A stretch of DNA of 64,000 bases, from the NCBI RefSeq assembly GCF_000801105.2, contig NC_079511.1, positions 19,553,792 through 19,617,791 on the forward strand. The letters run 5' to 3'. The DNA is from Raphanus sativus (taxonomy: Eukaryota; Streptophyta; Magnoliopsida; Brassicales; Brassicaceae). Made by a program: the position numbers and the translations under genes. Each line of letters opens with the position of its first letter. The stretch's first letter is position 1. Shown here in pieces: positions 42,213-52,645 of this stretch. The notes under the pieces are model-generated. The model was not told the DNA's origin. It saw only the letters and a list, made by a program, of their open reading frames with translations, and did not search any database.

Positions 42213-43808
42213 CTAATCATCTTCCTTTCGGTTAGTTGGGATGGCGAAATTCGGGTAGCAATGATCTGGTAGATCGAGTTTATCATCTGGTGGGTCTCTG
42301 TCGATCGATGATCCATAGTTGTTATCGATCTCCTCTGACTTGCAAGTGTCGATCGATGACGTTAAAGTACTGTCGATTGATCCTGAGTACTCTGTCTCGT
42401 ACTCGACTACACAATGACAAACTGCGATGATACCAGTATCATCTTCCTTTACCACTAATTTGGCTGGTGGTTTGCCAAGCTTGACAGGGTCGTAGTGGAT
42501 ATCTGGATCTATCATAGTTAAGCACATCCTGTTGGTGTTCATGTCACATATGGCTCCTACTGTAGCCATAAATGCTCTTCCAAGTAAGAGGGAAGAGTTC
42601 CAATTTAGCTTGATGTCTAGGACATGAAAATCCACAGGGACGATAGCATCACCAATGTGTACCTCTAGGTCTTTGATGAAGCCTCCAGAGTTTCTCTGAG
42701 AGTAATCCACGAAAGTAAAGATCTGTGGTGAAGGCTCTACTTGCAGGCCCAGATGGTCTGCCATGACCTTTTGTAAGATGCTGACTGATGAACCAGTGTC
42801 ACATAGTGCATGAGGAAATTCAATACCTTTTACCACACAGGGTATTGCAAACTTCCCAGGATCACTCTTCTTTAGCAAAGTAATCATTTTCCTCATCTCT
42901 TCTCTGACGTTGTCAAACCTTCTCCTAATGTCAGTTTCAGTCTCCCTTGTTTCTCTGAAGAACATCCACAATCTCTTTGTGAAATAAACCTCCTCAAAAG
43001 GTTTCTCTAGTGGGATTCCGATAACTCTCTTAGTGAAACTATCAATCTCCTTTTCATTAGCTTCCCTCTTAAGGTTCTTAGGAATCTTCTCCATCCGACT
43101 CCTTAACCTTCTTCCTTCAGTTTCCTCTGATGCAGGTGTAGTGTCTGAAAGGTTTCCAGTTATTTCGGTAGGGGTAGCTTGTGGTTTTGGTGTGGGTCTG
43201 AGTGCATTGATTCGGTTGCTGTCTATCGATGGTAGTTGCACTCGGTATATGAGAGGTGCGTGTCGATCGATAGGTGGAGAATAGGGTCGATCGATACGGT
43301 TCTCTTCGTTGTGTCGATCGATGAGTGGCTCGTCTAGTCGGTCGATATCTTCGTAGGTGTGAGTGGGTGGGTATGGATGAGAAGCCGTGAATTCAGCATG
43401 TGTCAATATCCTAACCGCGTTGCAGTCTGCAAGCGTATCCGGAAAATACATCGTCGATGTCGATCGATGTGGACTAGTTGGTGTCGATCGACACCATTGT
43501 GATCCACCGAGACTTAGTGAACTTTCCACTTCAAAGTCTCCTTCTTGTAGCTTCTCCTGTTTCACCACTTGCCAGAAATCATCATCTATAATAGCATTAA
43601 CGTGGTGTTTCCTATTTCCTTCCCCTACTTCCTTAGAAGTTCCAATCCTCCTGATAGAGTCTTCAGTCTGGACAATATGTGTCTCAAGTTTCTTAACTTG
43701 AGTGCAGATGGTGTCTATCCTCGTGGTCAGATTGTTGAAGACAGAATCAATCTTCCCATTGAAGTCTACTGTAAGCTTCTGCTGACCTTCCAGAACTCTA
43801 TCAATCAT
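42213..43808 (-). CDS. Athila gag C-terminus and aspartic protease, 531-codon frame
   Basis: The frame continues gag, which is split off by lesions near 43,940 and 43,900. It opens MIDRVLEGQQKLTVDFNGKI (coiled coil) and has a middle rich in SIDR/IDRH repeats. Near residue 275 comes FTKRLWMFFRETRETETDI and near 330 FAIPCVVKGIEFPHALCDTG, where DTG is the protease catalytic triad. It is followed by SSVSILQKVMADHLGL and, near residue 425, LLLGRAFMATVGA, the flap and terminal part of a retropepsin. Proteases of this type cut the gag-pol polyprotein. After residue 531 the frame stops, with no reverse transcriptase. Confidence 0.75.
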   Translation of the reverse strand: MIDRVLEGQQKLTVDFNGKIDSVFNNLTTRIDTICTQVKKLETHIVQTEDSIRRIGTSKEVGEGNRKHHVNAIIDDDFWQVVKQEKLQEGDFEVESSLSLGGSQWCRSTPTSPHRSTSTMYFPDTLADCNAVRILTHAEFTASHPYPPTHTYEDIDRLDEPLIDRHNEENRIDRPYSPPIDRHAPLIYRVQLPSIDSNRINALRPTPKPQATPTEITGNLSDTTPASEETEGRRLRSRMEKIPKNLKREANEKEIDSFTKRVIGIPLEKPFEEVYFTKRLWMFFRETRETETDIRRRFDNVREEMRKMITLLKKSDPGKFAIPCVVKGIEFPHALCDTGSSVSILQKVMADHLGLQVEPSPQIFTFVDYSQRNSGGFIKDLEVHIGDAIVPVDFHVLDIKLNWNSSLLLGRAFMATVGAICDMNTNRMCLTMIDPDIHYDPVKLGKPPAKLVVKEDDTGIIAVCHCVVEYETEYSGSIDSTLTSSIDTCKSEEIDNNYGSSIDRDPPDDKLDLPDHCYPNFAIPTNRKEDD

Positions 43809-43932
43809 GGCATCAAACTTACTCTCCTGGGTGGGTGGCGGTGGGTTTTGGTAAGCTGAGTTGCCGTAGTTCCTTGTGTTGGTGAAGGGTTTCTGATACT
43901 ATGAACTCTGGTTGTAGTTACTCTTCTGACCA

Positions 43933-45183
43933 CTACCAAAAAAAAAATTTGTTTCCACTCTGGTTTCCATATTTCTGAAATCCAGTACCTCCAATGTAGT
44001 TTACATCTTCCTCTGTATCATCCTCTCTAGCCTCTCCTTCTTCAGTTGAGCAGACTGGTTGTCCCAGAAATGCATGTAAAACATCTATCTTGGTTCTGAC
44101 TTCATTCATCTTGTCTTCCCCGATGGCTGCAACCGATTTCTTCTTGTCAGAGTCAGTGTTCTTGGTGCTGCTGCTGTTGGCTAGGTTCTCAATAAGTCTC
44201 ACAGTCTCTATTGAATTCATAGTGTTGAAGTTCCCCTCACTAGCAGTATCAAGAGCCATCTGATACCTTAAGGCGATACCTCTGTAGAAAGTGCTTAACA
44301 GCTGCATTTCATTGAATCCATGGTGTGGACAGTCTCGCTGAAAGAACTTGAATCTGAACCACGCGTCTTTAAAAGTTTCACTAGGCTTTTGCGTGAAAGT
44401 GGCGATTTTGCTTCTTAAGTCTTCAGTGCGTACCTCATCAAAGAAATTACGCAGGAAGGCGTTTTTGATGTCGGCCCAGGATGTCAGTGATCCTGTGGGT
44501 AGCTGCTTGAGCCAATGCGAAGCTTCTCCAATCAGTGAGTATTTGAAGAGCTTGCAGAGTAGGTAGTCCTCGAGGACTCCATCCATACGAATAGCAGCGA
44601 TAAGATCCTCGAACCTCTCTAGATGGTCCATAGGATGCTCGTGTGATTGCCCAGAATAAGGTATCTGAGACACGAGAGAGTAGTACTGAGGCTTGAGTTC
44701 GAAGTTCGACTTCTGAATTTCTGGAAGTCGAATAGCTGATCTGTTGCTGTAGTACTCGTCTGGACGGTTATAGTCTGCCAACGATCGTGTTTGAGCTTCT
44801 CCTGTAGCCTCAGCTTCAGGTTCAGGGATTATGTTTCCCTGTGCATCTAGCTTCTGACATGTTGCATTACGCAGATGACCATCTTGGTCATACAGGTTTC
44901 CATTCTCGCCCTGCGTGAGAATGACAATCGCGACCATGCTTCGCGGAGTAGTGTCGATCGATATACGGTTAGAAGTATCGAACGATGCGGATCGGCGAAC
45001 AGTATCGGTCGACGGTGCTGTCTGAGTGTCGGTCGACTGTTGAACGTGAGAATCAGTCGACGGTAATGCGGTTCTGTCGATCGATGCGTAGCGTAGGTCT
45101 TTGCGGATTGAGCGTTCCAAGTGTGCAGGATCCTCTGAGAATAATAGTTGATTTCCCCTGTTGCTTCTGGTACTGCTGGGCAT
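43933..45183 (-). pseudogene. Athila gag, frameshifted at an A10 run
   Basis: Starts MPSSTRSNRGNQLLFSEDPA, about 90 bp after the PBS. The first third has STD/SID repeats (TDTQTAPSTDTVRR). From residue about 165 it is a Retrotrans_gag domain: SLVSQIPYSGQSHEHPMDHL, EDYLLCKLFKYSLIGEASHW and FLRNFFDEVRTEDLRSKI, then FFQRDCPHHGF. The frame ends at FFFW because a ten-base A run (43,938-43,947) has shifted; the neighbouring frame then has a TAG near 43,904 before continuing as the protease frame. Gag forms the particle that packages the RNA. Confidence 0.8.
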
Positions 45184-45274
45184 GTACCTGAAAAGACAAG
45201 AAAAATTTAAATAAGAAAAGGGGGTAAAAGAAAAACCTAAGATTAATAAGATTAAATCTAATGGCGATCAAAGC

Positions 45275-45292
45275 TCCCCGGCAACGGCGCCA
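45275..45292 (-). other. Primer binding site, tRNA-Asp type
   Basis: TGGCGCCGTTGCCGGGGA on the minus strand, four bases after the LTR end. It matches the primer site typical of Athila elements. Confidence 0.9.
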
Positions 45293-45296
45293 AATT

Positions 45297-46653
45297 TGAT
45301 AGTGCTCAAATTACCCAGTAGAGCTTACTCTCTCAAATAAGAGGTACAGCTGTAGTACTTAGGGATCGAATCACGAGGAGCTAGGGAACCAATTAAATAA
45401 AATCTACTAATCAATCCTAGGCAAGGTTGGTTTATATGATAGAAATGAAAATAACAATTCCTAAAATGAGTAAGGCAGTTGCTCTAACTAACAATATGAA
45501 GGGTTGTTTAAATGGGATAAATAGTGCTAAACATAGGGTTTCTATTCAGGAATGGAGATTATAATCTCTATAAATGCTTTAACAAGTTGCTTGCATGATA
45601 CTATAAATCTCAGCCGCTTAACATATGTGAATGAATCACTGGTTAAAATATCTAGATCTCTGGCCACACCTTTCGCATGATGACACAGAAAATAGTCGGT
45701 CGATATCCTTTTGAGATATCGAGTGATACACCTTTCGCGGCGCCAATCGATTCACCAGTAGGGTTATCAATCGACGGCTTCTAGATCTTCCTAGGCGCAA
45801 ACCAAATATGACCACAAGGTCTCAAGGAGGAACTGTCGTTATTCTCAACGGGAAACATGCATCGCTCAAATGGATAATTCAAGATAATCTAAGATCCTAG
45901 TGATCTATGTTCTAGTTAGCTAATCTAAAACAAGCATAGGGTACAATCCAATTGATGAGTATCACAACTTAGCAATTATAGTTTGGGGCTAATCCCACAA
46001 ACCTATTTAAACCCTAGATCTAACAAGTAGACTACTCAGACACAGCTAGACAATTCATAACAATAGAAAGATGAAAGCATTGCATAGATAGAATAAAGTA
46101 GAAATACAAAAGGAGATGAGAAATCTCTCCAATCCCTCTCAAACAAATAAAACTCTAGTCTCTCTCTCACACTCTCTGTTTTGGTTGTAAAAAGCTTCAA
46201 GCTTCAAAGGGTTTCAAAACTTGCCGTCAAAAATACTTAGCAGGAGTATTTAAGCATTTCCATTAGGTTAAAAATTCGTCAGGGGCAATCTCGTAATTTG
46301 GTGAAGTCTTGGTGAAGTAGTCGGCTAAACCATTTCGTCCTCGATATCGATCGACAACACTGAATGTGTATCGATCGAATATAATCTTCTAGTACTCGGA
46401 TCTTCTCGGCTACATCGATCGACAACTCAGGATGAGTATCGATCAATTATAATCGCAATGTTGTTCCGACTTAGTCTTGAATGGTCAACTCGGGTGTATC
46501 ATCTCTTGTACTCCAAAATACTCCAAAAACATCACTTTCTCACAAAATGCTCCTGAACCTAAAAACATACCTAACAGGCTAGAAAACAGATTAAATATAT
46601 AGTAAAATACTAGTATACCATGGTTAAAAACGGGTAAAATCCATGGTATATCA
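45297..46653 (-). repeat. 5' LTR of the minus-strand Athila element
   Basis: 1357 bp. On the plus strand it begins TGATAGTGCTCAAATTACCC and ends CCATGGTATATCA. It is homologous throughout to the solo LTR at 25,090-26,536. It contains TCGATCGA at 46,347, 46,371 and 46,415. No partner LTR is present on the left of the element, so a TSD could not be checked. Confidence 0.9.
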
Positions 46654-47160
46654 CATAGGTAAGTGGGATCCCCAAGCTGACAATATAAAAGTACGATACC
46701 CAAATCTAGGAACCATTTTGATTTGGGTGTTTCCAAATTGAGAGTTTACAAAAATGACCTAAAATTTGAAGTCAAATGTAAAAATAATTTTTTTTTTGAA
46801 ATTTTCATTTAATCTATTCAGTCCAGAAGTTTAAGTTATTCACAAAAATATTATAATTTTTTTTAAATAATATATTTGCTTAAACGTCTTCATATTCATC
46901 AAGTATTTACAATATTTTTATTATTATCAATACACCAACCGCTATGAAGAACCATTTTCAAACTCTAAATGCACCTAATAATCGAGATATACTTTTCATA
47001 TACTCATTTCTTATCCACGTAAACAATTTCCTTTTCACTTTCTCATTAATTTCATCCCAAAAACCTAACATTTTGATTATATAATTTGAAATCTTATTGG
47101 AGTCACTCAAGTTCTTGATTTTTGGTAGTGGATATCTTCCGTGGTAAATTTTTGTGTGTT
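46654..47160. other. AT-rich spacer, no gene seen
   Basis: No supported feature between the Athila LTR and the second GAAGTCTTC-rich block. Confidence 0.45.
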
Positions 47161-48130
47161 TGGAGAATGTAAGAAAGATATCTCAGAGGTTTTAAATATG
47201 ATATTCAGTTTTCTTAAATATCTGTTCTTAAAGAATACTTCTCTAGAAGTCTTATTGACGAAGAACTTCTGGTTAATGCAAGATTAGTTTTGCAATTGAA
47301 TATTTTGTGTGTTTTCATAGAAGACGTCTTCTAATTTTTATTTGTAACAAAAAACAGAGAAGTCTTCTCTAATAAACATGTTATAATTATGTAACTGACC
47401 GAAGTTTTGCAAATATTTGACTTTCCAAAGAGGACTTTCAAAGAAGTCTTCTTAGCGTCACATGAAGTCTTCAACTTGTCGATTGTGTACGTTAGTTTTA
47501 CAATTGACAATAAAAATTAAAACTTTAATATTAATTAGAAGACTTTTCAAGAAATCTTCAAGCAGAAGACTTTTTAAGAAATCTTATGGCATAAGACTTT
47601 TAAAGGAGTATTCTGGGGAAAGACTTTTTAAGAAATCTTCTGACGGACGATTTTTTAAGAAGTCTTCTTTAGTTTTATTCCTATTTGGTCAACATGTTGT
47701 TTCGAAAGAAGACTTTTATAGAAGTCTTTCAATACTTCTCAGTATTCTCTTAAAAAATTAAACATGATAAGTTACAAACTAATCTACATAGACTTCTTGC
47801 ATGATTTCGAAGACTTCATGTGACGGTTAGAAGACTTCTACTGAATTGTACTCCAACAAGAATTATACGGAATTCTTCTTTAGAAAAGTCATCTATCTTC
47901 AAAACTTCGGTAAATTGTAAAACTAACATGATTATCATAGAAGGCTTCTCCAGAAGTCTTTTCTGGTATTGTCGAAATTTAAAAAAAAAAAAAGCCAATA
48001 CAAAGGAAGACTTCTTAAGAAGTATGTTCTATAGAAAACTTCTTTTTAAAATTTTCAAAAGCAGATTTAAGAAGTCTTCTTTCTGTAAATTTGCAATTAC
48101 ATAACCTAAATAGAAGACTTCTTGTGTGAA
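47161..48130. repeat. Second GAAGTCTTC/AGAAGACTT-rich block
   Basis: About 970 bp with many AGAAGACTT and AAGTCTTCT words in both orientations, often with TTAAGAAGTCTTC or TTTTTAAGAAATCTTC between them. The short frames here (for example 47,462-47,761 with RRLFKKSSSRRLFKKS) are translated repeat. The motif is the same as in 21,585-24,284 but the flanking text differs, so it is a divergent relative. Confidence 0.6.
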
Positions 48131-48239
48131 ATGATGCAACTGACTAGGGTTCTAATATTCTTTTCTCAAGCAACCGTGGAAAAAGACCGAAGCCAAAAAT
48201 AAATATGGAAAAATAAAGAAAAACATTCATGTTTACTCT

Positions 48240-49137
48240 GATCAACCTGGAAGAGGTGGAGCTCAACGCTATGAACCAAATGCATATCCTTTGAGGAATG
48301 TGTCGGAAAGCTCAATAGTTCCTCTTCCAACATCGGAGCATTCCAAATCGAAGAAGAACAAGAAAGCCAGGTCTGCTGAGAAGACTAAAACAGATAATTC
48401 ATAAAAACATGTGGAATCTGCCGAGGAGAATGTTGATAATTCTGCGAGGAGAACCTGGACAAAGATGCCGAGAAGGATGCAGAGAAGGATGAAGAGAAGA
48501 CCGTCGAGGAATCAACTAAGCCTTCCACTCTTCCTTCACATTTCGAGTAAGAGACTGCTAAGGTAGTTAATCATTTCATAGTGGAGAAGATCATTCCAGC
48601 TCATGCTAAGAGCATGCTTGCAGAGGGATTAATATGTCCTCCTTCCAAGAGGCCACATGTTAAGATTAATGATAGGGTTGAATTTTGAGTACTCAAAGGA
48701 CTCGCCATCAGTGAATGATTCTGACGCACTGACTTCTTACTTATTCTGTCAAATTAGAGGTGGAGCACATGGTTTGCAAGAGGTCTTAGAGCTTCTGTTC
48801 CTGGACAAGTACCGAGAAACAGCTTGGGCCGGGGTCATTGTATGTTTTTCACTTTACTTTCTTCTTTATTTCCTCTCTATTTCTATTGTTTTTTACTTGT
48901 CTTCATCTGTTCAATACACATCTCATTTGAACCTGATGGTGGTAACTACGAGGTTGCGATCCGAAGGAAAAAAATAGAGATTTGCAAGGCCCAGAAGGTT
49001 CCTAAGGCAAAGACTGAGAAAATTAATATGGATAGGGCAGAAATGAAAAATTTATCGGACAAAAATACCAAGGAGATAGTAAACGAGAGAAACCGTGCTC
49101 TTACTGAGCTCGAGTCCGAAAAAAATAAAAGTTAGAG
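48240..49137 (+). pseudogene. Lys/Glu-rich coiled-coil ORF remnant, retroelement-like
   Basis: Forward frames give a Lys/Ser-rich stretch (SKSKKNKKAR-like near 48,345) and a Glu/Lys/Asp-rich acidic stretch near 48,430-48,530. Around 48,970-49,137 is a clear coiled coil, TEKINMDRAEMKNLSDKN and EIVNERNRALTELESEKN. Frame changes and stops separate the parts, and an intron-like T-rich segment lies at 48,840-48,920. No catalytic domain is seen. It lies left of a minus-strand Tat-type integrase but points the opposite way, so it may belong to a different insertion. Confidence 0.4.
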
Positions 49138-49699
49138 AAGGCAGTGGATTTTTTCAACTTGGCAATTGCAGAGCTGACAAATAGTTTCAGAATCTGAGTG
49201 CCAACTAAAATGTCTGGTCAAGACATAACTAACTGGTTTTTAAACTTGAATTAACAATCCCTAGATCATCCGAGTTTACTATGGGTGGTGCATAGTCCCT
49301 TCAACTCCGGCAGTCATCGGCGAGTTATTTTGACGTATTTTCTATTTGTATGATCATGAGATGGTTTATACGTTTACGAAAACTAGTTTATCACTACATT
49401 TTAGGAACTTCTGAATTTGACATTACACTTTTTTTTTGTTAAATTAGTTTATGTAGACATCCGCAGATTGTCCAAGTTTACTCTGTCAAATGGTTTGGTT
49501 ATTCAACTCGGCAAAAATTCTATTGATCAGATGTGATACGCCCATACCATCCAACTCGGCAAGTTTACTGTGATAATGCTACATCTTTCAGCTCATCGTA
49601 AGTGTAAGAGTGAATATGATTAGTGTAAATCATTCAACTCGGCGAGTTACAGCTCGACGGACCGTGTGTGACTCGTATAAGTCATTCAATGCCCTGTGT
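49138..49699. other. Repeat-type spacer with recurring CAACTCGGCRA
   Basis: Non-coding. The words CAACTCGGCAA, CAACTCGGCGA and CAACTTGGCAA recur at irregular 50-150 bp intervals. This may be LTR or untranslated sequence of the old Tat-type element, but no end could be placed. Confidence 0.35.
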
Positions 49700-50578
49700 A
49701 CTGGAATATTTATGTTTTCCATAGTTCCATTTTTTTTTAAATGAGACATGCTCTTGAAGTATCGTTTGAGATTCATGGAATACCATGATCTCAGCACCGG
49801 TCCTCTGGATAATGTCTCAAGTCCATAGAACTGTATTTGACAACTTTGAGGATCTTATATGGATCATCCCAGTTAATTCCAAGCTTGCTAGCCCTCTACT
49901 CTTTAGTTTTCTCAGACACTCTTCTCAGAATGAGATCGCCAAATTCTAAAGGTATGGCTCAAAATTTCTTGTTGTAGTACCTTTCGGCAAGATGTTGATA
50001 GTTTTGGATTTGAAGCAATGCTTGATCTCGGTGTTCTTCTATTTCTCCCGAGGCATTGAGTATCATTTCCTTATTTACTTCGACTTTTTGAGGCATCTTG
50101 GATTCTTTGAGACTGGAGATGTTTACCTTGACAAGTTCCTTTGCTTGCACTTCGTACACCAAAGAGAATGGGGTCATGTTAGTTTCTCCTATCGGTGTTG
50201 GTCTTTTTGACCAGAGGACGCCATCCAAATTTTCTGCCCAATTAACTTTTTTAAGATCTAGGCATTTCTTGATTCCATCGATGATGATTTCGTTGGTCAC
50301 TCCAAATTGTTCATTAAATTGAGGATATTCTGGTATTTTTTTGCTCAGGTGAATCCTCCATCTTTCGCAGAATCTGTGAAAATTGTTGGACGTGAACTGA
50401 GATCCATAATCGGTTACGATGTCAAAGGATGGTCTATGTCAGTAGATGATGCACTTCTAGAAATAGTTTTGAACCTCATTGTCGGTAACCAGAAAGAATG
50501 CCTTTTCATTCGCCCACTTTGCAAAGTAGCCAGTCATCACAAGTAGGAAGCGTTGATGCCTCGAACTTGGTAGAGGAA
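49700..50578 (-). pseudogene. Tat-type integrase, 3' part, left of the nested element
   Basis: On the minus strand from 50,578: SSRHQRFLLVMTGYFAKW, then DIVTDYGSQFTSNNFHRF near 50,420 (second catalytic Asp region) and EYPQFNEQFGVTNE near 50,320 (Glu region altered: the usual GQ..E core reads NEQFGVTNE). Next come IIIDGIKKCLDLKKVNWAEN and MTPFSLVYEVQAKELVKVN, ending in KLGINWDDPYKILKVVKYSS near 49,800. Stops occur near 50,450 and 49,960. The frame continues across the AGGAA target into 55,724-56,040, so this was one gene before the insertion. Confidence 0.8.
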
Positions 50579-51370
50579 TAATACACTCCTAGGATGCTTC
50601 TCTGGTTGGTAATGGGATAGATCCTTGCAAGTATAGAATCAGAGACTCAATCTTCTTCAAGGTTTGTGGATTGTATGGTGACACAAAGAGTTATGGAAGG
50701 GACTTCTTGATACTCCTAAGTAATCAATCTCGGATATGACACACCAGGAAGGATTACTCTTGTGGGTTTGTTAGATATGACACACTAACAATGACTCAAG
50801 AGATCTCAGAACTACAAGGAAGCTTGCAGCCGGCAGTGAGAGAGACTAGAGTCTTAAATAAAAGATTGCATAAAATGAAACTAGGGCATCCGAGTACATA
50901 TATATAGAGAGAGAAGGGAACAGGCTCCCTGGTCTCATAATGTGTCATAAAAACAAACCATAGTCTAAAATAAAACATAAGATAGAATATCAAAGTCTGA
51001 ATATCCTAAGTACATCAAATGAGAGATAGGAAAGCAACATATGACCTCATTAAAAACCTATCTTTGGAAAACCCAGTGGGACAAAACCAAAGATAGGGAA
51101 AAAGAGCACACATATGTTACTTGCTCATTTGATGACTATCTAGAAAAAGAAATAGCTTGAATTGTAGTAAGTGTGTCTTGGTTGATCAAGCTTCTTCCAA
51201 GACTTTCTTCTTGCTTCATGGATGTCTTAAGTACTCCTCCAATGGCTTCTTTGAGTTGTTTGCTTCTGGCTCGAGTCATGGGACCCTTAGGCATGGTGAG
51301 AGAATCTTCATCAGCTGTTTCCTCCATGGTCTCCTTGTCTTCTTTGCTTGACTGGTCCATGATCATATCA
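50579..51370 (-). repeat. 3' LTR of the Reina-like element
   Basis: 792 bp. On the minus strand it starts TGATATGATCATGGACC and ends GTGTATTA. The pol frame reads into it (SLINQDTLTTIQAISFSR near 51,140). Confidence 0.95.
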
Positions 51371-51383
51371 TCCCCTCCCTCTT
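51371..51383 (-). other. Polypurine tract of the Reina-like element
   Basis: AAGAGGGAGGGGA on the minus strand directly precedes the 3' LTR. Confidence 0.9.
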
Positions 51384-51398
51384 GAAAAGGATTTGTCC

Positions 51399-51711
51399 TC
51401 AAATCTGGTTCATCTGCACAAAAGAGATCAAGTCAGTAACATTGAAACTGTTGCTTATATCATACTTACCTTGAAGATCAAGCTTGTAGGCATTGTCATT
51501 GATTTTCTGGATGATCTCAAAAGGACCATCTATCCTTGGCATTAGCTTGGATTTTCTTTCTTTGGGAAATCTCTCCTTGCGCAAGTGAACCCACACCATA
51601 TCACCTACATCAAAGATCATCTCACGCATGCCCTTGTTTGCTCTCTTAGTGTATTGCTTTGTCTTCTCAACAATATTCTTTCTAGCCTGCTCATGGATCT
51701 GCTCCACCATT
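51399..51711 (-). pseudogene. Integrase C-terminal tail of the Reina-like element
   Basis: The minus strand reads [36 protein letters not shown] and [20 protein letters not shown], then [18 protein letters not shown]. This is the end of a gypsy pol. A one-base change near 51,418 puts the last part ([16 protein letters not shown]) in another frame, leading into the LTR. The integrase core that should precede it is gone; the frame begins at the junction with a foreign LTR-like segment at 51,712. Confidence 0.85.
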
Positions 51712-52645
51712 GTGGGAACCGAAATTCGCACCGTCAATATTTTGTATAAATAAGGAAACTAGGAAAACCCTAATTTCGCTGAGGTCCCGGATTTCTGAGA
51801 AACCACACGTCAAGCAATCAGAACACGACAAAAACGAGAAAATAAAATAAATATCGTAAAAAGAGAGCAAGAAGGATTTTATTCTGAATCTGCGTATGAG
51901 CGTAACAACAACAAGGTAACGTGCTTCGGCTATGAGAGCTGTCGGTGAGATCCCTAGTTCTAATACCCGAAGGTGGCTAAACCTAATTGAGTCGCAGCTC
52001 GAAAACAAAAACGGAAAGTTGCCTAAAATGCTCTAAGTGCTAAGTTCGCTATGAAAAAGTGATGCCTCTATGCCTCTCGCCCTGAGCTCCTTATATACTC
52101 CCTCCAAGGTCGGTTTATGCTTCCCCCTTTTGCCCTTAAGCCGTCATAGTCAAAAAATGAGAATATTCCATTTTTCCGATCTTCATGATTATCTGCGGAA
52201 AGTTTCCATTTATCCGCGGAAACTGATACTTATCCTCCAAGCATAAACCGTCATAAGGTTTATGGGTTTTTAAGAAATTGTAAGTGGGCCTCGAATCAAG
52301 TTTAGGACCCCCTTGGACCGTATTTTTGATTTGAGACGTTTTTACGATTTCTCCGATAAGGTTAAGTTTCCGCGGTTTTATCGTAAACCGAACGGACGAT
52401 TCCATTTGATCGAGAGATCAAGAAACTGAAACTCGCGAGTTGCGGAGAATGGCTATACGGATAGTCGAGGATGCATAGTTTTACGTCGTATCGTCGTTTC
52501 GAAAGACTTCAGACGTTTCAGAGAATGATCGATATACGAACGCTCGATCGCTATAGCGACCGAACTTTGTCCGCAGCTCGGTCGCTATAGCGACCGAGCC
52601 GCATCCGAGCCTCGGTCGCTATAGAGACCGAGATCTGTTCGGAGC
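51712..52645. mobile_element. Unrelated LTR-like segment replacing most of pol
   Basis: The segment begins TGTGGGAACCGAAATTCGCA at 51,712 and has promoter-like features on the minus strand (GAGTATATAAGGAGCTC near 52,085) and GC-rich palindromes at its right end (52,540-52,640). The boundaries are where the element's own pol reading stops: the integrase tail on the left and KHHSLYNKHG on the right. A TG start fits an LTR, but no matching TSD was seen. Reverse transcriptase, RNase H and integrase core are missing, so a deletion accompanied or preceded its arrival. Confidence 0.6.
52540..52640. repeat. Three spaced GGTCGCTATAGCGACC palindromes
   Basis: The core TCGCTATAGCGA occurs at about 52,547 and 52,583, with a one-base variant (CGCTATAGAGACC) at about 52,617. 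Each is extended by CGG/CCG arms, and spacing is about 35 bp. Each copy can fold on itself. Confidence 0.9.

Larger units (their letters stand above)
40841..46653 (-). mobile_element. Second Athila-type element, minus strand, lacking pol core
   Basis: Reading leftwards: a 1357 bp 5' LTR (46,653-45,297), a tRNA-Asp-type PBS (45,292-45,275), gag (45,183-43,933), a gag-tail/protease frame (43,808-42,213), and an extra ORF (41,876-40,854). No reverse transcriptase, RNase H or integrase is present and no 3' LTR is seen to the left, so the element is truncated or internally deleted. The LTR is homologous to the solo LTR at 25,090. The whole element is sprinkled with TCGATCGA. Confidence 0.85.

Noticed and set aside
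47462..47761. 99-codon frame with RRLFKKS repeats
   Set aside because: Translated GAAGTCTTC repeat, with no other gene feature.
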